Origin: Bacteroidota bacterium
GTDB lineage: Bacteria; Bacteroidota; Bacteroidia; B-17B0; B-17BO
Reading direction: 5' to 3'
Assembly: GCA_025356715.1 (NCBI GenBank)
Contig: JANXRU010000114.1
Span: forward strand, 1-11,675
DNA length: 11,675 nt
Made by a program: the position numbers and the translations under genes. How positions within the stretch are numbered: position 1 is the stretch's first letter; each line of letters begins with the position of its first letter. Below, in pieces: positions 1-7,465 of this stretch. The notes under the pieces are model-generated. The model was not told the origin of the DNA. It did no database searches and saw only the letters and a list, made by a program, of their open reading frames with translations.

Positions 1-1
1 A

Positions 2-280
2 CCCTCTACAACATCAGGCATTGATGAAGTTGCTTCTGTTAACCCTGTTATTAGTGTCTATCCTAATCCTACTGAAGGAATATTTAATGTCGAATTTAAA
101 AATGCACAAAGTATTAAAGTAATTAATACTTTAGGAGTGGTTATATATGAAGAAAAAATAGAGCAATTAACTGAAGGAACTAAAAATATTGATTTAACAA
201 ACTTCTCAAATGGAGTATATTTTATTAATGTATCAAATGGAACTAATTCTTCAAATCATAAAGTACTTTTGAATAAATAA
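2..280 (+). CDS. C-terminal end of a T9SS type A sorting domain protein (5' partial)
   Basis: Frame 2 is open from the left edge to a TAA at 278-280, giving about 92 residues. It contains the usual Por secretion tail elements in order: VYPNPTEG near the start (the PNP motif), a strand like IKVINTLGVVIYEE, then LTNFSNGVYFINV, ending in HKVLLNK. This matches the type A C-terminal sorting domain that sends cargo through the type IX secretion system across the outer membrane, where it is normally cleaved off. The passenger domain lies outside the window, so what the protein does at the surface or outside the cell cannot be told. The domain strongly indicates Bacteroidota. The gene ends 19 bases before a strong terminator hairpin and converges on apbE. 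Confidence 0.9.
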   Translation, partial: PSTTSGIDEVASVNPVISVYPNPTEGIFNVEFKNAQSIKVINTLGVVIYEEKIEQLTEGTKNIDLTNFSNGVYFINVSNGTNSSNHKVLLNK

Positions 281-298
281 GCATTTAGGTTATAATTT

Positions 299-332
299 AA
301 AAATCCCTTTACAGAAAAGTGAAGGGATTTTT
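299..332. terminator. Bidirectional intrinsic terminator between the T9SS cargo gene and apbE
   Basis: A 14-pair stem (299-312 with 319-332, one G-T wobble) closes a 6-base AGAAAA loop. The core is ATCCCTT / AAGGGAT, flanked by an A run on the left arm and a T run at 328-333 on the right. Both strands therefore give a GC-containing stem followed by U residues. It lies 18 bases after the cargo gene's stop and 19 bases past the apbE stop, as expected for a shared terminator between convergent genes. Confidence 0.85.
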
Positions 333-351
333 TATGTTTGAATTATTCTTA

Positions 352-1356
352 TTATTCAGTTTCGGATAAGATTGTTTTCAGCTCGGGTGTTTCGTAAACT
401 TGATAATTTCCTTTGTCATCCGAATAAATTAAATATGCCTGTAATTCCTTGTGCATAGCTAAAAATTCTTTAGTCTTATCCAAGCCCATTACTAAAATGC
501 CTGTAGCATTAGCATCAGATGAAATACATTCTTTTGAAAAAACGGAGGCACTCAGTAAATTATTTTTAGTAGGATAACCAGTTTTTGGATCTAAATGATG
601 ATGATACTTAATTCCATCTTCTAGCACAAAACGACGGTAATTTCCTGAAGTAGCAACCGCTAAGTTTTCCAATTTAACCAATGCTTTAAATTCATTTGTT
701 GATTCTTTATTGTCTATTGGTTTTTCAATTCCAATTTTCCAATTATCGCCATTAGGTTTTTTTCCTTTTGCATATACTTCTCCACCTATTTCTACTATAA
801 ATGATTTGATACCTTTTGTATTAAGATATTCAGACACAATGTCAACGGAGTAACCTTGCGCAAATGCATTAAAATCAAGAGAAACACGAGGGTCCTTTTT
901 AATTACCTTGTTACCTTTTAATTGAATTAAATGAAAGCCAACAAATTTGAGTATACTATCAATTTTTGTTTTTTCTATTTTTTGTTTTTTACCAGGCCCA
1001 AACCCCCATGCGTTAACTAAAGGATAAACAGTAGGGTCAAAGGCGCCATTCGTATTTTTCCAAACTTCTTTAGCTTTATTAAAACAGGCAATAAAATACT
1101 TATCAACGATTACTTTTTTTTCATTAGCATTTATTCTTGAAATAATAGAAGTAGAAACGTAAGTAGAAACAGATTTATCAAAATCAACTAAAATTTTTGC
1201 AATGTCAGATTGTAAATCCCGATTTAGGGAATCGTAATAAATAATGTGATACGTCGTTCCCTGAGCCTCTCCTTCAATCCTCACGGGTTCTAATTGAGCA
1301 AAAGATGCAGTTGTATAAAGGAAAATAAAGGAAAATAAAAATCTATTTTTTTTCAT
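352..1356 (-). CDS. apbE: FAD:protein FMN transferase (ApbE family), exported
   Basis: The 334-residue product fits the ApbE family, which uses FAD to attach FMN covalently to Thr/Ser of target flavoproteins (such as Rnf/Nqr subunits) outside the inner membrane, with Mg2+. Residues 1-20 form a signal peptide ending in SFAQ. There is no lipobox cysteine, unlike the many ApbE lipoproteins. Family motifs appear in order: STY...ISRIN (64-76), GAFDPTVYPLV (104-114), DFNAFAQGY (161-169), EIGGE (189-193), ATSGNYRRF (235-243), HLDPKTGYP (254-262) and SDANAT (280-285), whose D281 and T285 match the usual metal/flavin-site Asp and Thr. Length is normal. No Rnf, Nqr or other obvious flavinylation target is in the window, so its substrate is unknown. 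The start is the ATG at 1354-1356, followed by an A8 run in codons 2-4. It is on the same strand as clpB but 239 bases downstream, so it probably has its own promoter. Confidence 0.93.
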   Translation of the reverse strand: MKKNRFLFSFIFLYTTASFAQLEPVRIEGEAQGTTYHIIYYDSLNRDLQSDIAKILVDFDKSVSTYVSTSIISRINANEKKVIVDKYFIACFNKAKEVWKNTNGAFDPTVYPLVNAWGFGPGKKQKIEKTKIDSILKFVGFHLIQLKGNKVIKKDPRVSLDFNAFAQGYSVDIVSEYLNTKGIKSFIVEIGGEVYAKGKKPNGDNWKIGIEKPIDNKESTNEFKALVKLENLAVATSGNYRRFVLEDGIKYHHHLDPKTGYPTKNNLLSASVFSKECISSDANATGILVMGLDKTKEFLAMHKELQAYLIYSDDKGNYQVYETPELKTILSETE

Positions 1357-1381
1357 AAAAATACTTACAGTTTAGTAGTTG

Positions 1382-1389
1382 TAAAGATA
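1382..1389 (-). promoter_or_regulatory. Candidate -7 element for apbE
   Basis: On the minus strand this reads TATCTTTA, seven of eight matches to the Bacteroidota primary-sigma -7 consensus TAnnTTTG, with a plausible leader of about 20 bases to the apbE ATG. No convincing -33 TTG is present at the right distance. In DNA this A/T-rich the match could be chance. Confidence 0.25.
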
Positions 1390-1450
1390 TTATTTTCTAT
1401 GGTTATAATTATAGAATCGTTTTATAAATAATAATATTTATAAAACAGCT

Positions 1451-1494
1451 ATAACTTAAAAACCCCACCAGTAGCAGGATTTTTTTTAAGTTAT
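1451..1494. terminator. 12-bp perfect inverted repeat downstream of clpB, possible terminator
   Basis: ATAACTTAAAAA (1451-1462) is exactly complementary to 1483-1494. The 20-base interior holds CCCC and AGG tracts that can pair only partly. Eight T residues end the interior on the plus strand, and the minus strand carries GGGGTTTTT. It sits about 100 bases past the clpB stop and 95 bases before the apbE start. Termination of clpB is the simplest reading, but no clean U tract follows the full stem on the minus strand. The rest of the gap (1357-1595) is A/T-rich, with no gene seen. Confidence 0.45.
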
Positions 1495-1595
1495 TTCCTG
1501 ATTTTAATTTATTGTTTTTTAAATGCCATATAATTTAGTCATGTTATCTTCATTCGTTTTTGTGCTGACGGCAAAATGACTATTTCATAGATGAT

Positions 1596-4190
1596 TTAAT
1601 TTCTAAACACAAATTTATTTTCAAACACATCTACAATAATCTCTTTTTCCTTATCAATTGTATTTGCTAAAATTTGTTTTGATAATTCATTGAGTAATTG
1701 TTTTTGCATAACCCGTTTTACTGGTCTAGCACCATATTGTGGGTCATATCCTAATTGCGCTAACCAATCTATTGCCTCTGCTGTTGCGGAAATAGTGATA
1801 TGTTGCTCCGCTATACGATCTGCAATTTGTTTGAATTGGATTTTAACAATATTAGTAACATCATCTCTTGTTAATGGTTCAAACATAATCACTTCATCAA
1901 TTCTATTTAAAAATTCTGGGCGAATAGTTTGTTTCAATACATTTAGTACTTCCACTTTTGTTTTAGCTAACACTTCATCTTTATTTGAATCATTTAATTT
2001 TTCGAAATTTTCTTGAATTAAATGAGCACCAATATTAGATGTCATAATAATAATGGTATTTTTAAAATTAACTGTTCTGCCTTTGTTATCAGTTAATCGG
2101 CCATCATCTAACACTTGCAATAAAATATTAAATACATCAGGATGTGCTTTTTCAATTTCATCTAATAAGATAACAGAATACGGTCTGCGCCTTACAGCTT
2201 CGGTTAATTGTCCGCCTTCATCAAATCCAACATATCCAGGAGGAGCGCCAATTAAGCGGCTTACAGCATGTCTTTCTTGGTATTCAGACATATCAATTCG
2301 CGTCATCGCATTTTCATTATTAAATAAATAATCTGCCAACGCTTTTGCTAATTCTGTTTTACCAACACCTGTTGTTCCTAAGAAAATAAATGACCCAATT
2401 GGTTTTTTTGCATCTTGTAAACCAGCTCTACTCCTTCTTACTGCATCAGCAATGGATTCAATAGCTTGGTGCTGACCAACTACTCGTTTATGTAATTCCT
2501 CTTCTAACAATAACAATTTTTCTCTTTCGCTTTGTAACATACGTGATACAGGAATCCCTGTCCATGCAGCAATGACATCAGCTATATCTTCACTATCAAC
2601 TTCTTCTTTCAATAATTGAGAACCACTAGCTTTTGCTTCACTTAATTTAATTTCAAGTGATAACAATAATGCTTCAGCTTCTTGCATTTTACCATAGCGT
2701 ATTTCTGCAACCTTTCCAAAGTCTCCTTGTTTTTCGTAGTTTGTAGCTTGATGTTTTAAATCTTCGATTTGTAATTTAACTTTTTGTACACCTTCAATGG
2801 CTTCTTTTTCACTTTGCCATTTTGCTTTTAAGGAAATACGCTTGTCGTTTAAGTCTGCCAATTCTTTATTCAAGGCCTCAACTTTCCCATTTTCATTTTC
2901 GCGTTTCATGGCTTCACGCTCAATTTCTAATTGCATGATTTTACGTTCTAACTCATCCAATTCAATTGGCATCGAATTAATTTGCATTCGTAATTTTGAG
3001 GCAGCTTCATCCATTAAGTCGATAGCTTTGTCTGGCAAAAAACGATCACTAATATATCGAGTTGATAATTCAACGGCCGCAATAATTGCTTCATCTTTGA
3101 TACGAACTTTATGATGTGTTTCATATTTTTCTTTGATCCCCCGTAAAATAGAAATAGCATCTTCTTCGGTAGGTTCATTTACCATTACCTTTTGGAATCG
3201 ACGTTCTAAAGCTTTATCTTTTTCGAAATATTTTTGATATTCATTTAATGTAGTTGCGCCAATTGCTCTTAATTCTCCACGAGCTAATGCTGGTTTCAAA
3301 ATATTGGCAGCATCCATAGCGCCTTCTCCACCACCACCAGCGCCTACAAGTGTATGTATTTCATCAATAAATAAAACGATATCACCATCACTACCAATTA
3401 CTTCTTTTACAACTGATTTCAAACGCTCCTCAAACTCACCTTTGTATTTAGCGCCTGCAATTAAAGCGCCCATATCTAAAGAATAGACTTGTTTAGATTT
3501 TAAATTCTCAGGTACATCACCAGCAATAATACGATGGGCCAAGCCCTCTGCAATAGCAGTTTTACCAACACCTGGCTCTCCAACTAATATAGGATTGTTT
3601 TTGGTACGACGCGATAAGATTTGTAAAACCCTTCTAATTTCTTCATCACGACCAATAACTGGATCTAACTTTCCGTTTCGCGCTTGAGTGTTTAAATTAA
3701 TAGCATACTTGTTTAACGAATTGTAATTTTCTTCCGCAGATTGACTAGTTACTGTTGAGCCTTTACGAAGATCAATGATAGCAGCTTTTAATTCTTTTTC
3801 TTTAATACCGTTATCTTTTAATAATTGCGCTACAGAATCTCCAGATGCTAATATTCCTAATAGTAAATGCTCAATAGAAACAAATTCATCTTTAAATTCC
3901 GTTAAATAATTTGTAGCCTTAGCTACTGTTTGATTGGCGTTCCTTGATAAATAAGGATCTCCTCCCGATACTTTTGGATAAGAAGTTACAATAGCATCCA
4001 CTGTTTTAGAAAAGACGGATTGATTAACACCTAATTTTTTTAAAATGAATGGTGTTACATTTTCATCAACTTCTAATATGGCTTTTAAGATATGACCATT
4101 TTCGATAGCTTGCTGTCCATTGATAGTAGCTATTTGCATGGCTTGCTGAATAGCTTCTTGTGATTTGATGGTGAAATTATTTAAGTTCAT
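1596..4190 (-). CDS. clpB: ATP-dependent chaperone/disaggregase ClpB
   Basis: This 864-residue protein is a complete Hsp100 ClpB, a cytoplasmic hexameric AAA+ machine that threads aggregated proteins through its pore together with DnaK. Domains in order: Clp_N repeats (about 1-145); NBD1 with Walker A GEPGVGKT (204-211), pore-loop KYKGEFEER (248-256), Walker B LFIDE (to E277) and arginine fingers R330/R331; a long charged coiled-coil M domain (about 405-525) that separates ClpB from ClpA/ClpC; NBD2 with Walker A GTTGVGKT (605-612), pore tyrosine in GYVG (Y653), Walker B LLDE (to E678), sensor-1 N719 in MTSN, the RPEFLNRID box (757-765), and sensor-2 GARP (820-823). The Thr in the second Walker A replaces the Pro of E. 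coli ClpB and lies outside the catalytic lysine; I recall it as usual in Bacteroidota. The start is the ATG at 4188-4190, giving a normal N-terminus. No CIRCE operator is seen upstream. The gene diverges from the dsb cluster. Confidence 0.98.
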   Translation of the reverse strand: MNLNNFTIKSQEAIQQAMQIATINGQQAIENGHILKAILEVDENVTPFILKKLGVNQSVFSKTVDAIVTSYPKVSGGDPYLSRNANQTVAKATNYLTEFKDEFVSIEHLLLGILASGDSVAQLLKDNGIKEKELKAAIIDLRKGSTVTSQSAEENYNSLNKYAINLNTQARNGKLDPVIGRDEEIRRVLQILSRRTKNNPILVGEPGVGKTAIAEGLAHRIIAGDVPENLKSKQVYSLDMGALIAGAKYKGEFEERLKSVVKEVIGSDGDIVLFIDEIHTLVGAGGGGEGAMDAANILKPALARGELRAIGATTLNEYQKYFEKDKALERRFQKVMVNEPTEEDAISILRGIKEKYETHHKVRIKDEAIIAAVELSTRYISDRFLPDKAIDLMDEAASKLRMQINSMPIELDELERKIMQLEIEREAMKRENENGKVEALNKELADLNDKRISLKAKWQSEKEAIEGVQKVKLQIEDLKHQATNYEKQGDFGKVAEIRYGKMQEAEALLLSLEIKLSEAKASGSQLLKEEVDSEDIADVIAAWTGIPVSRMLQSEREKLLLLEEELHKRVVGQHQAIESIADAVRRSRAGLQDAKKPIGSFIFLGTTGVGKTELAKALADYLFNNENAMTRIDMSEYQERHAVSRLIGAPPGYVGFDEGGQLTEAVRRRPYSVILLDEIEKAHPDVFNILLQVLDDGRLTDNKGRTVNFKNTIIIMTSNIGAHLIQENFEKLNDSNKDEVLAKTKVEVLNVLKQTIRPEFLNRIDEVIMFEPLTRDDVTNIVKIQFKQIADRIAEQHITISATAEAIDWLAQLGYDPQYGARPVKRVMQKQLLNELSKQILANTIDKEKEIIVDVFENKFVFRN

Positions 4191-4396
4191 ATATGTAGTT
4201 TTTATGTTTTTTTTATAAAGACTCTCAAACGACAGTCCAATCGAAATTAACTGAAAATAAGTCGTAAAACGCTAAGAATAAACGCCTATTTGTCTGATAT
4301 ATATCATTTTATATGACGATTCGACTTAACATTTTTTGGTAATTTGAAAATAGAACCTATTACATTATTGGTTATTTTTAAAAAAACATTTGAAAC
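4191..4396. promoter_or_regulatory. Divergent intergenic region between clpB and the DsbD cluster, with a 12-bp palindrome
   Basis: This 206-base A/T-rich stretch must hold promoters for both clpB (leftward) and the Dsb genes (rightward). The clearest element is a perfect 12-base palindrome, TGATATATATCA, at 4295-4306, near the middle. It could be an operator or chance in A/T-rich DNA. On the minus strand TAATTTCG (seven of eight to TAnnTTTG) is a weak -7 candidate for clpB. No good rightward TTG/TAnnTTTG pair was found, and no CIRCE repeat is present. Confidence 0.4.
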
Positions 4397-4870
4397 ATGA
4401 AAACTTATATTTTAGCTACTATCATTAGTTTAAATTTTTGTAGCTTTTCGCAAATACCTTTAAATCCTGTAATATGGAAAGCTACATATATTGATTTGCC
4501 AAATGGCGAAGGTGAATTATCTTTTACAGCAAATATTGAAAATAAGTGGCATATTTATTCGCAACGTCCAACGGATGCGGGCCCTATACCTACGTCATTC
4601 TCAATAACACCCTCAAATGATTTTTTATTAGTGGATAAAGTGCAAGAAGAAAATGCGCATGAAGAGTTTGTAAAAGCTTTTGATGCCAAAGTTTTTGTAT
4701 TTGAAAAACAGGCAGTTTTTAAACAAAAAATAAAGAGAAGAAATACAAAATCTTATATCATAAAAACTTCTTTAGAATTCATGACTTGTAATGATGCCAT
4801 GTGTTTACCACCTAAAACGGTTGCTTTTGATATCATTGTCCCAGAATATTCAGTAAAAGAAAATAAATAA
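4397..4870 (+). CDS. Small exported stand-alone DsbD alpha-domain protein
   Basis: The 157-residue product has a signal peptide (about 1-19, ending CSFSQ; the LNFC sequence is a poor lipobox) followed by one immunoglobulin-like fold resembling the N-terminal domain of DsbD. Visible hallmarks are WHIYSQ (51-56), the GPIPTSF stretch (62-68) and, near the end, TCNDAMCLPP with C131 and C136. In E. coli DsbD the equivalent pair is the redox centre that passes electrons to periplasmic partners; there the spacing is CX5C, here CX4C. There is no membrane channel or thioredoxin domain, and the gene ends normally at TAA, so it is a compact protein and not a broken dsbD. It lies 81 bases upstream of full-length dsbD, whose own alpha domain it resembles. 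An accessory electron acceptor or shuttle fed by DsbD is inferred, not shown. The ATG at 4397 puts the signal peptide at the very N-terminus. Confidence 0.8.
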   Translation: MKTYILATIISLNFCSFSQIPLNPVIWKATYIDLPNGEGELSFTANIENKWHIYSQRPTDAGPIPTSFSITPSNDFLLVDKVQEENAHEEFVKAFDAKVFVFEKQAVFKQKIKRRNTKSYIIKTSLEFMTCNDAMCLPPKTVAFDIIVPEYSVKENK

Positions 4871-4951
4871 ATTTAGGAATCACATAATCCTTTTATTTAT
4901 CTTTTATTTTGTCCATTTCAAATCTTATTTTTACAATTAAAACCATTCTTT

Positions 4952-7009
4952 ATGTCAAAAAAAATAACCACTTTTTTATTAGTTTTAGCTAGTTGTTTCT
5001 CGTTTCTATTAGCTCAAGAAACGCCAGTTCATTTTAAAATGTCAAGCAAAAAAGTAACGGATTGTGAATACGATTTGGCTTTTAATGCTGCCATTGATGA
5101 TGGTTGGCATTTATATTCCTTAAAACGTGTTGCTGAGGATGGGCCTAACCCAACCATATTTACATTTAAAAAATCGAATGATTATGAATTAGTTGGAAAA
5201 GTAACTGAGAGCAAACCGATTAAGGAATTTGATAAGGTTTTTGAAATGCAAGTTTCATATTTTAAACATACTGCTACTTTTACTCAACGTATAAAATTAA
5301 AGTCTGATAAAAAAATTGCTATTAAAGGTAAATACGAATTTCAAGCTTGTACAGATGAGAAATGCATTTTTCCACCAGCAGATGATTTCAGCTTTGATTT
5401 ACAAGGGACTACAGCTTGTATAAGCACTTCATCAGTTTCCGCAAATACAGAAACGATTGTAGAAACGGATTCAATAACAAATGTAGTAGAAAATGGGAAA
5501 GACAGTCTTGAAGCTATTACTTCTACTGTTACTTCAGAAAAAATAAATTCAACTCCTGCTACAAGCAAAACATGGTGGACAATATTTTTGTTAGGTTTTT
5601 TCGGAGGTTTAACGGCATTACTTACTCCGTGCGTATTCCCGATGATACCAATGAACGTAAGTTTTTTTACTAAACAAAGTAAAACAAAGTCTCAAGGAAT
5701 TAAAAATGCGTTTTTGTTTTCACTATCTATCATTGTTTTATATGTTGCCTTGGGATTAGGAGTAACGCTTGTGTTTGGAGCGGGAGCTTTACATTCTTTA
5801 TCGACTAATGTTTGGTTTAATATTGCATTCTTCTTTTTATTGTTAATTTTTGCAATGAGTTTTTTAGGGGCGTTTGAAATTACCTTACCTTCATCGTTCG
5901 TTAATAAAATGGATTCTAAAGCTGATAAAGGAGGGTACATTGGAATTTTCTTTATGGCATTTACTTTGGTTTTAGTTTCATTCTCATGTACAGGACCAAT
6001 AATAGGTACTCTTTTAGTTGAAGCTGCAACCAGTATTTCGGGACCATTTTGGGGAATGTTAGGTTTTGCAATTGGTTTAGCTTTACCATTTGGATTATTT
6101 GCCGCTTTCCCAGGTTGGTTAAATTCATTGCCACAATCAGGAGGTTGGTTAAATACAGTTAAAGTAACTCTTGGATTTTTAGAATTAGCACTGGCGCTGA
6201 AATTTGCATCTAATGCTGATTTAGTGGTACAAGCGGGTATATTAACACGTGAAGTATTTGTAGGTTTTTGGATTGCGATCTTTGCTTTACTTACAATGTA
6301 CTTACTGGGGATGTTTAAAACATCACATGATAGTGATTTAAAACATGTTTCAGTTGGAAGATTATTTATAGCTATGACCTCCTTTTTTGTTACAATTTAT
6401 TTAATACCAGGTATGTGGGGCGCTCCTTTAAAATTATTCTCTGGAATTTTACCGCCATTAGAATATTCAGAATCTCCACATGGCTTTGGTGGTTCTGGAG
6501 ATGGCGCATCAGCGCATACTTCTATTCCTCAAGATGCAGAGTTTTCGAAATACATGGAGATAAATAAAAATGGTATTGTCCATTTTAAAAATGATTACGA
6601 GCATGCATTAGCATATTCTAAAAAAGTTGGGAAGCCTTTATTGATAGACTTTACTGGCCACGCTTGTGCTAACTGCCGAAAAACGGAAGATTATGTTTGG
6701 CCGGATGCTGAGGTTACTAAACGTTTAAACAATAATGTGGTATTGGTTTCTTTGTATGTAGATGACAAACGTTCTCTTGAGGTTAAAGATTATATGAAAG
6801 TTCAATGGTATGGTAAAGAACGTGAAATAACTGATATTGGAGATAAATATAAATATTTAGAAGAAACAATTTACGGTTCAAGCACGCAACCTTTGTACGT
6901 ATTGGTTGATTCAAATGAAAAATTGTTGAACCCTGTAAGAGGCTATAATTCCAGTATTGAGGAATATATCAAATGGATGGACGAGGGAATTAGTAAATAT
7001 AAAAAATAA
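4952..7009 (+). CDS. dsbD: Thiol:disulfide interchange protein DsbD (alpha-beta-gamma)
   Basis: The 685-residue inner-membrane protein has all three DsbD modules. DsbD takes electrons from cytoplasmic thioredoxin and hands them to periplasmic thiol proteins (disulfide isomerases, cytochrome c maturation factors). After a signal peptide (1-21) comes the alpha domain with GWHLYS (51-56) and redox pair C133/C138 (CX4C). A Ser/Thr-rich linker follows (about 151-206). The beta domain (about 207-490) has around eight membrane segments with C227 in LTPCVFPMIP and C346 in SFSCTGP, matching the two conserved channel cysteines. A Gly/His-rich linker (about 503-525) leads to the thioredoxin-like gamma domain, with CANC (572-575) and cis-Pro P647 in TQPLY. 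All six redox cysteines are present. Length exceeds E. coli DsbD (about 565), mainly in the linkers. The upstream TTATTTTG at 4904-4911 is a weak -7 candidate. dtd follows after two bases, so the two are surely co-transcribed. Confidence 0.95.
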   Translation: MSKKITTFLLVLASCFSFLLAQETPVHFKMSSKKVTDCEYDLAFNAAIDDGWHLYSLKRVAEDGPNPTIFTFKKSNDYELVGKVTESKPIKEFDKVFEMQVSYFKHTATFTQRIKLKSDKKIAIKGKYEFQACTDEKCIFPPADDFSFDLQGTTACISTSSVSANTETIVETDSITNVVENGKDSLEAITSTVTSEKINSTPATSKTWWTIFLLGFFGGLTALLTPCVFPMIPMNVSFFTKQSKTKSQGIKNAFLFSLSIIVLYVALGLGVTLVFGAGALHSLSTNVWFNIAFFFLLLIFAMSFLGAFEITLPSSFVNKMDSKADKGGYIGIFFMAFTLVLVSFSCTGPIIGTLLVEAATSISGPFWGMLGFAIGLALPFGLFAAFPGWLNSLPQSGGWLNTVKVTLGFLELALALKFASNADLVVQAGILTREVFVGFWIAIFALLTMYLLGMFKTSHDSDLKHVSVGRLFIAMTSFFVTIYLIPGMWGAPLKLFSGILPPLEYSESPHGFGGSGDGASAHTSIPQDAEFSKYMEINKNGIVHFKNDYEHALAYSKKVGKPLLIDFTGHACANCRKTEDYVWPDAEVTKRLNNNVVLVSLYVDDKRSLEVKDYMKVQWYGKEREITDIGDKYKYLEETIYGSSTQPLYVLVDSNEKLLNPVRGYNSSIEEYIKWMDEGISKYKK

Positions 7010-7011
7010 CC

Positions 7012-7464
7012 ATGCGTTTTTTAATCCAACGTGTAGCGGAAGCATCTGTATTAATAGATAAAAAGCCTTTTTCAAATATTGAGAAAGGCTTTTTAGTATT
7101 AGTTGGCATTGAAGAATTAGACAATCAAGAAGACGTTGATTGGTTATGTTCTAAATTAATTAATCTGAGAGTATTTAGTGATGATGAAGGAAAAATGAAC
7201 TTATCGTTACTTGATATAAAAGGAGATGTGTTATTGGTTTCTCAATTCACATTATTCGCATCTACTAAAAAAGGCAATCGCCCTTCGTTTATTAAGTCAG
7301 CTAAGCCTGAGTTCGCTATTCCGCTTTATGAGTATTGTATTTCGCAACTATCAAACTTGCTACATAAACCAATTAAAACAGGCCAATTTGGAGCTGACAT
7401 GAAAGTTTGCTTAGTTAACGATGGACCTGTAACTATCTTGATGGATAGTAAACAAAAAGAATAG
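7012..7464 (+). CDS. dtd: D-aminoacyl-tRNA deacylase Dtd
   Basis: The 150-residue product is a full-length Dtd, a cytoplasmic homodimer that hydrolyses D-amino acids (and glycine wrongly charged on tRNA-Ala) from tRNA, protecting translation. Family hallmarks: N-terminal MRFLIQRVAEASV, the active-site SQFTLFA (77-83, T80), GNRPSF (88-93), GQFGADM (124-130) and the NDGPVT segment (136-141), whose Gly-cisPro rejects L-substrates. Only two bases separate its ATG from the dsbD stop, so it is the last gene of that operon and may be translationally coupled. There is no known functional link with disulfide reduction. The stop faces the stop of the minus-strand TPR gene with one base between, leaving no room for a terminator in the gap. 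Confidence 0.96.
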   Translation: MRFLIQRVAEASVLIDKKPFSNIEKGFLVLVGIEELDNQEDVDWLCSKLINLRVFSDDEGKMNLSLLDIKGDVLLVSQFTLFASTKKGNRPSFIKSAKPEFAIPLYEYCISQLSNLLHKPIKTGQFGADMKVCLVNDGPVTILMDSKQKE

Positions 7465-7465
7465 A

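Noticed and set aside
1346..1353. A8 tract just after the apbE start codon as a phase-variation site
   Set aside because: Similar A8 or T8 runs occur in dsbD and the GT4 gene here; they come from Lys/Phe codons in A/T-rich DNA, and eight bases is short for a contingency tract.
1690..3486. Several plus-strand open frames of 60-108 codons opposite clpB
   Set aside because: They lie fully antisense to a strongly conserved gene, have no recognisable domain, and are explained by clpB codon pattern in the opposite frames.
4191..4396. CIRCE (HrcA operator) upstream of clpB
   Set aside because: No TTAGCACTC-N9-GAGTGCTAA-like repeat is present; the only notable dyad is TGATATATATCA.
4397..4870. The small alpha-domain gene as a truncated or frameshifted dsbD
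   Set aside because: It has its own signal peptide, an intact C-terminal cysteine motif and a natural stop, and no dsbD remnant follows before the complete dsbD.
4867..4900. Possible terminator between the small DsbD alpha-domain gene and dsbD
   Set aside because: AGGA/TCCT pairs only four bases, with an unpaired internal loop before a short A/T stem; too weak to call.
5341..5940. Two minus-strand open frames inside dsbD
   Set aside because: They are antisense to the linker and membrane segments of a complete dsbD and show no protein-like features.
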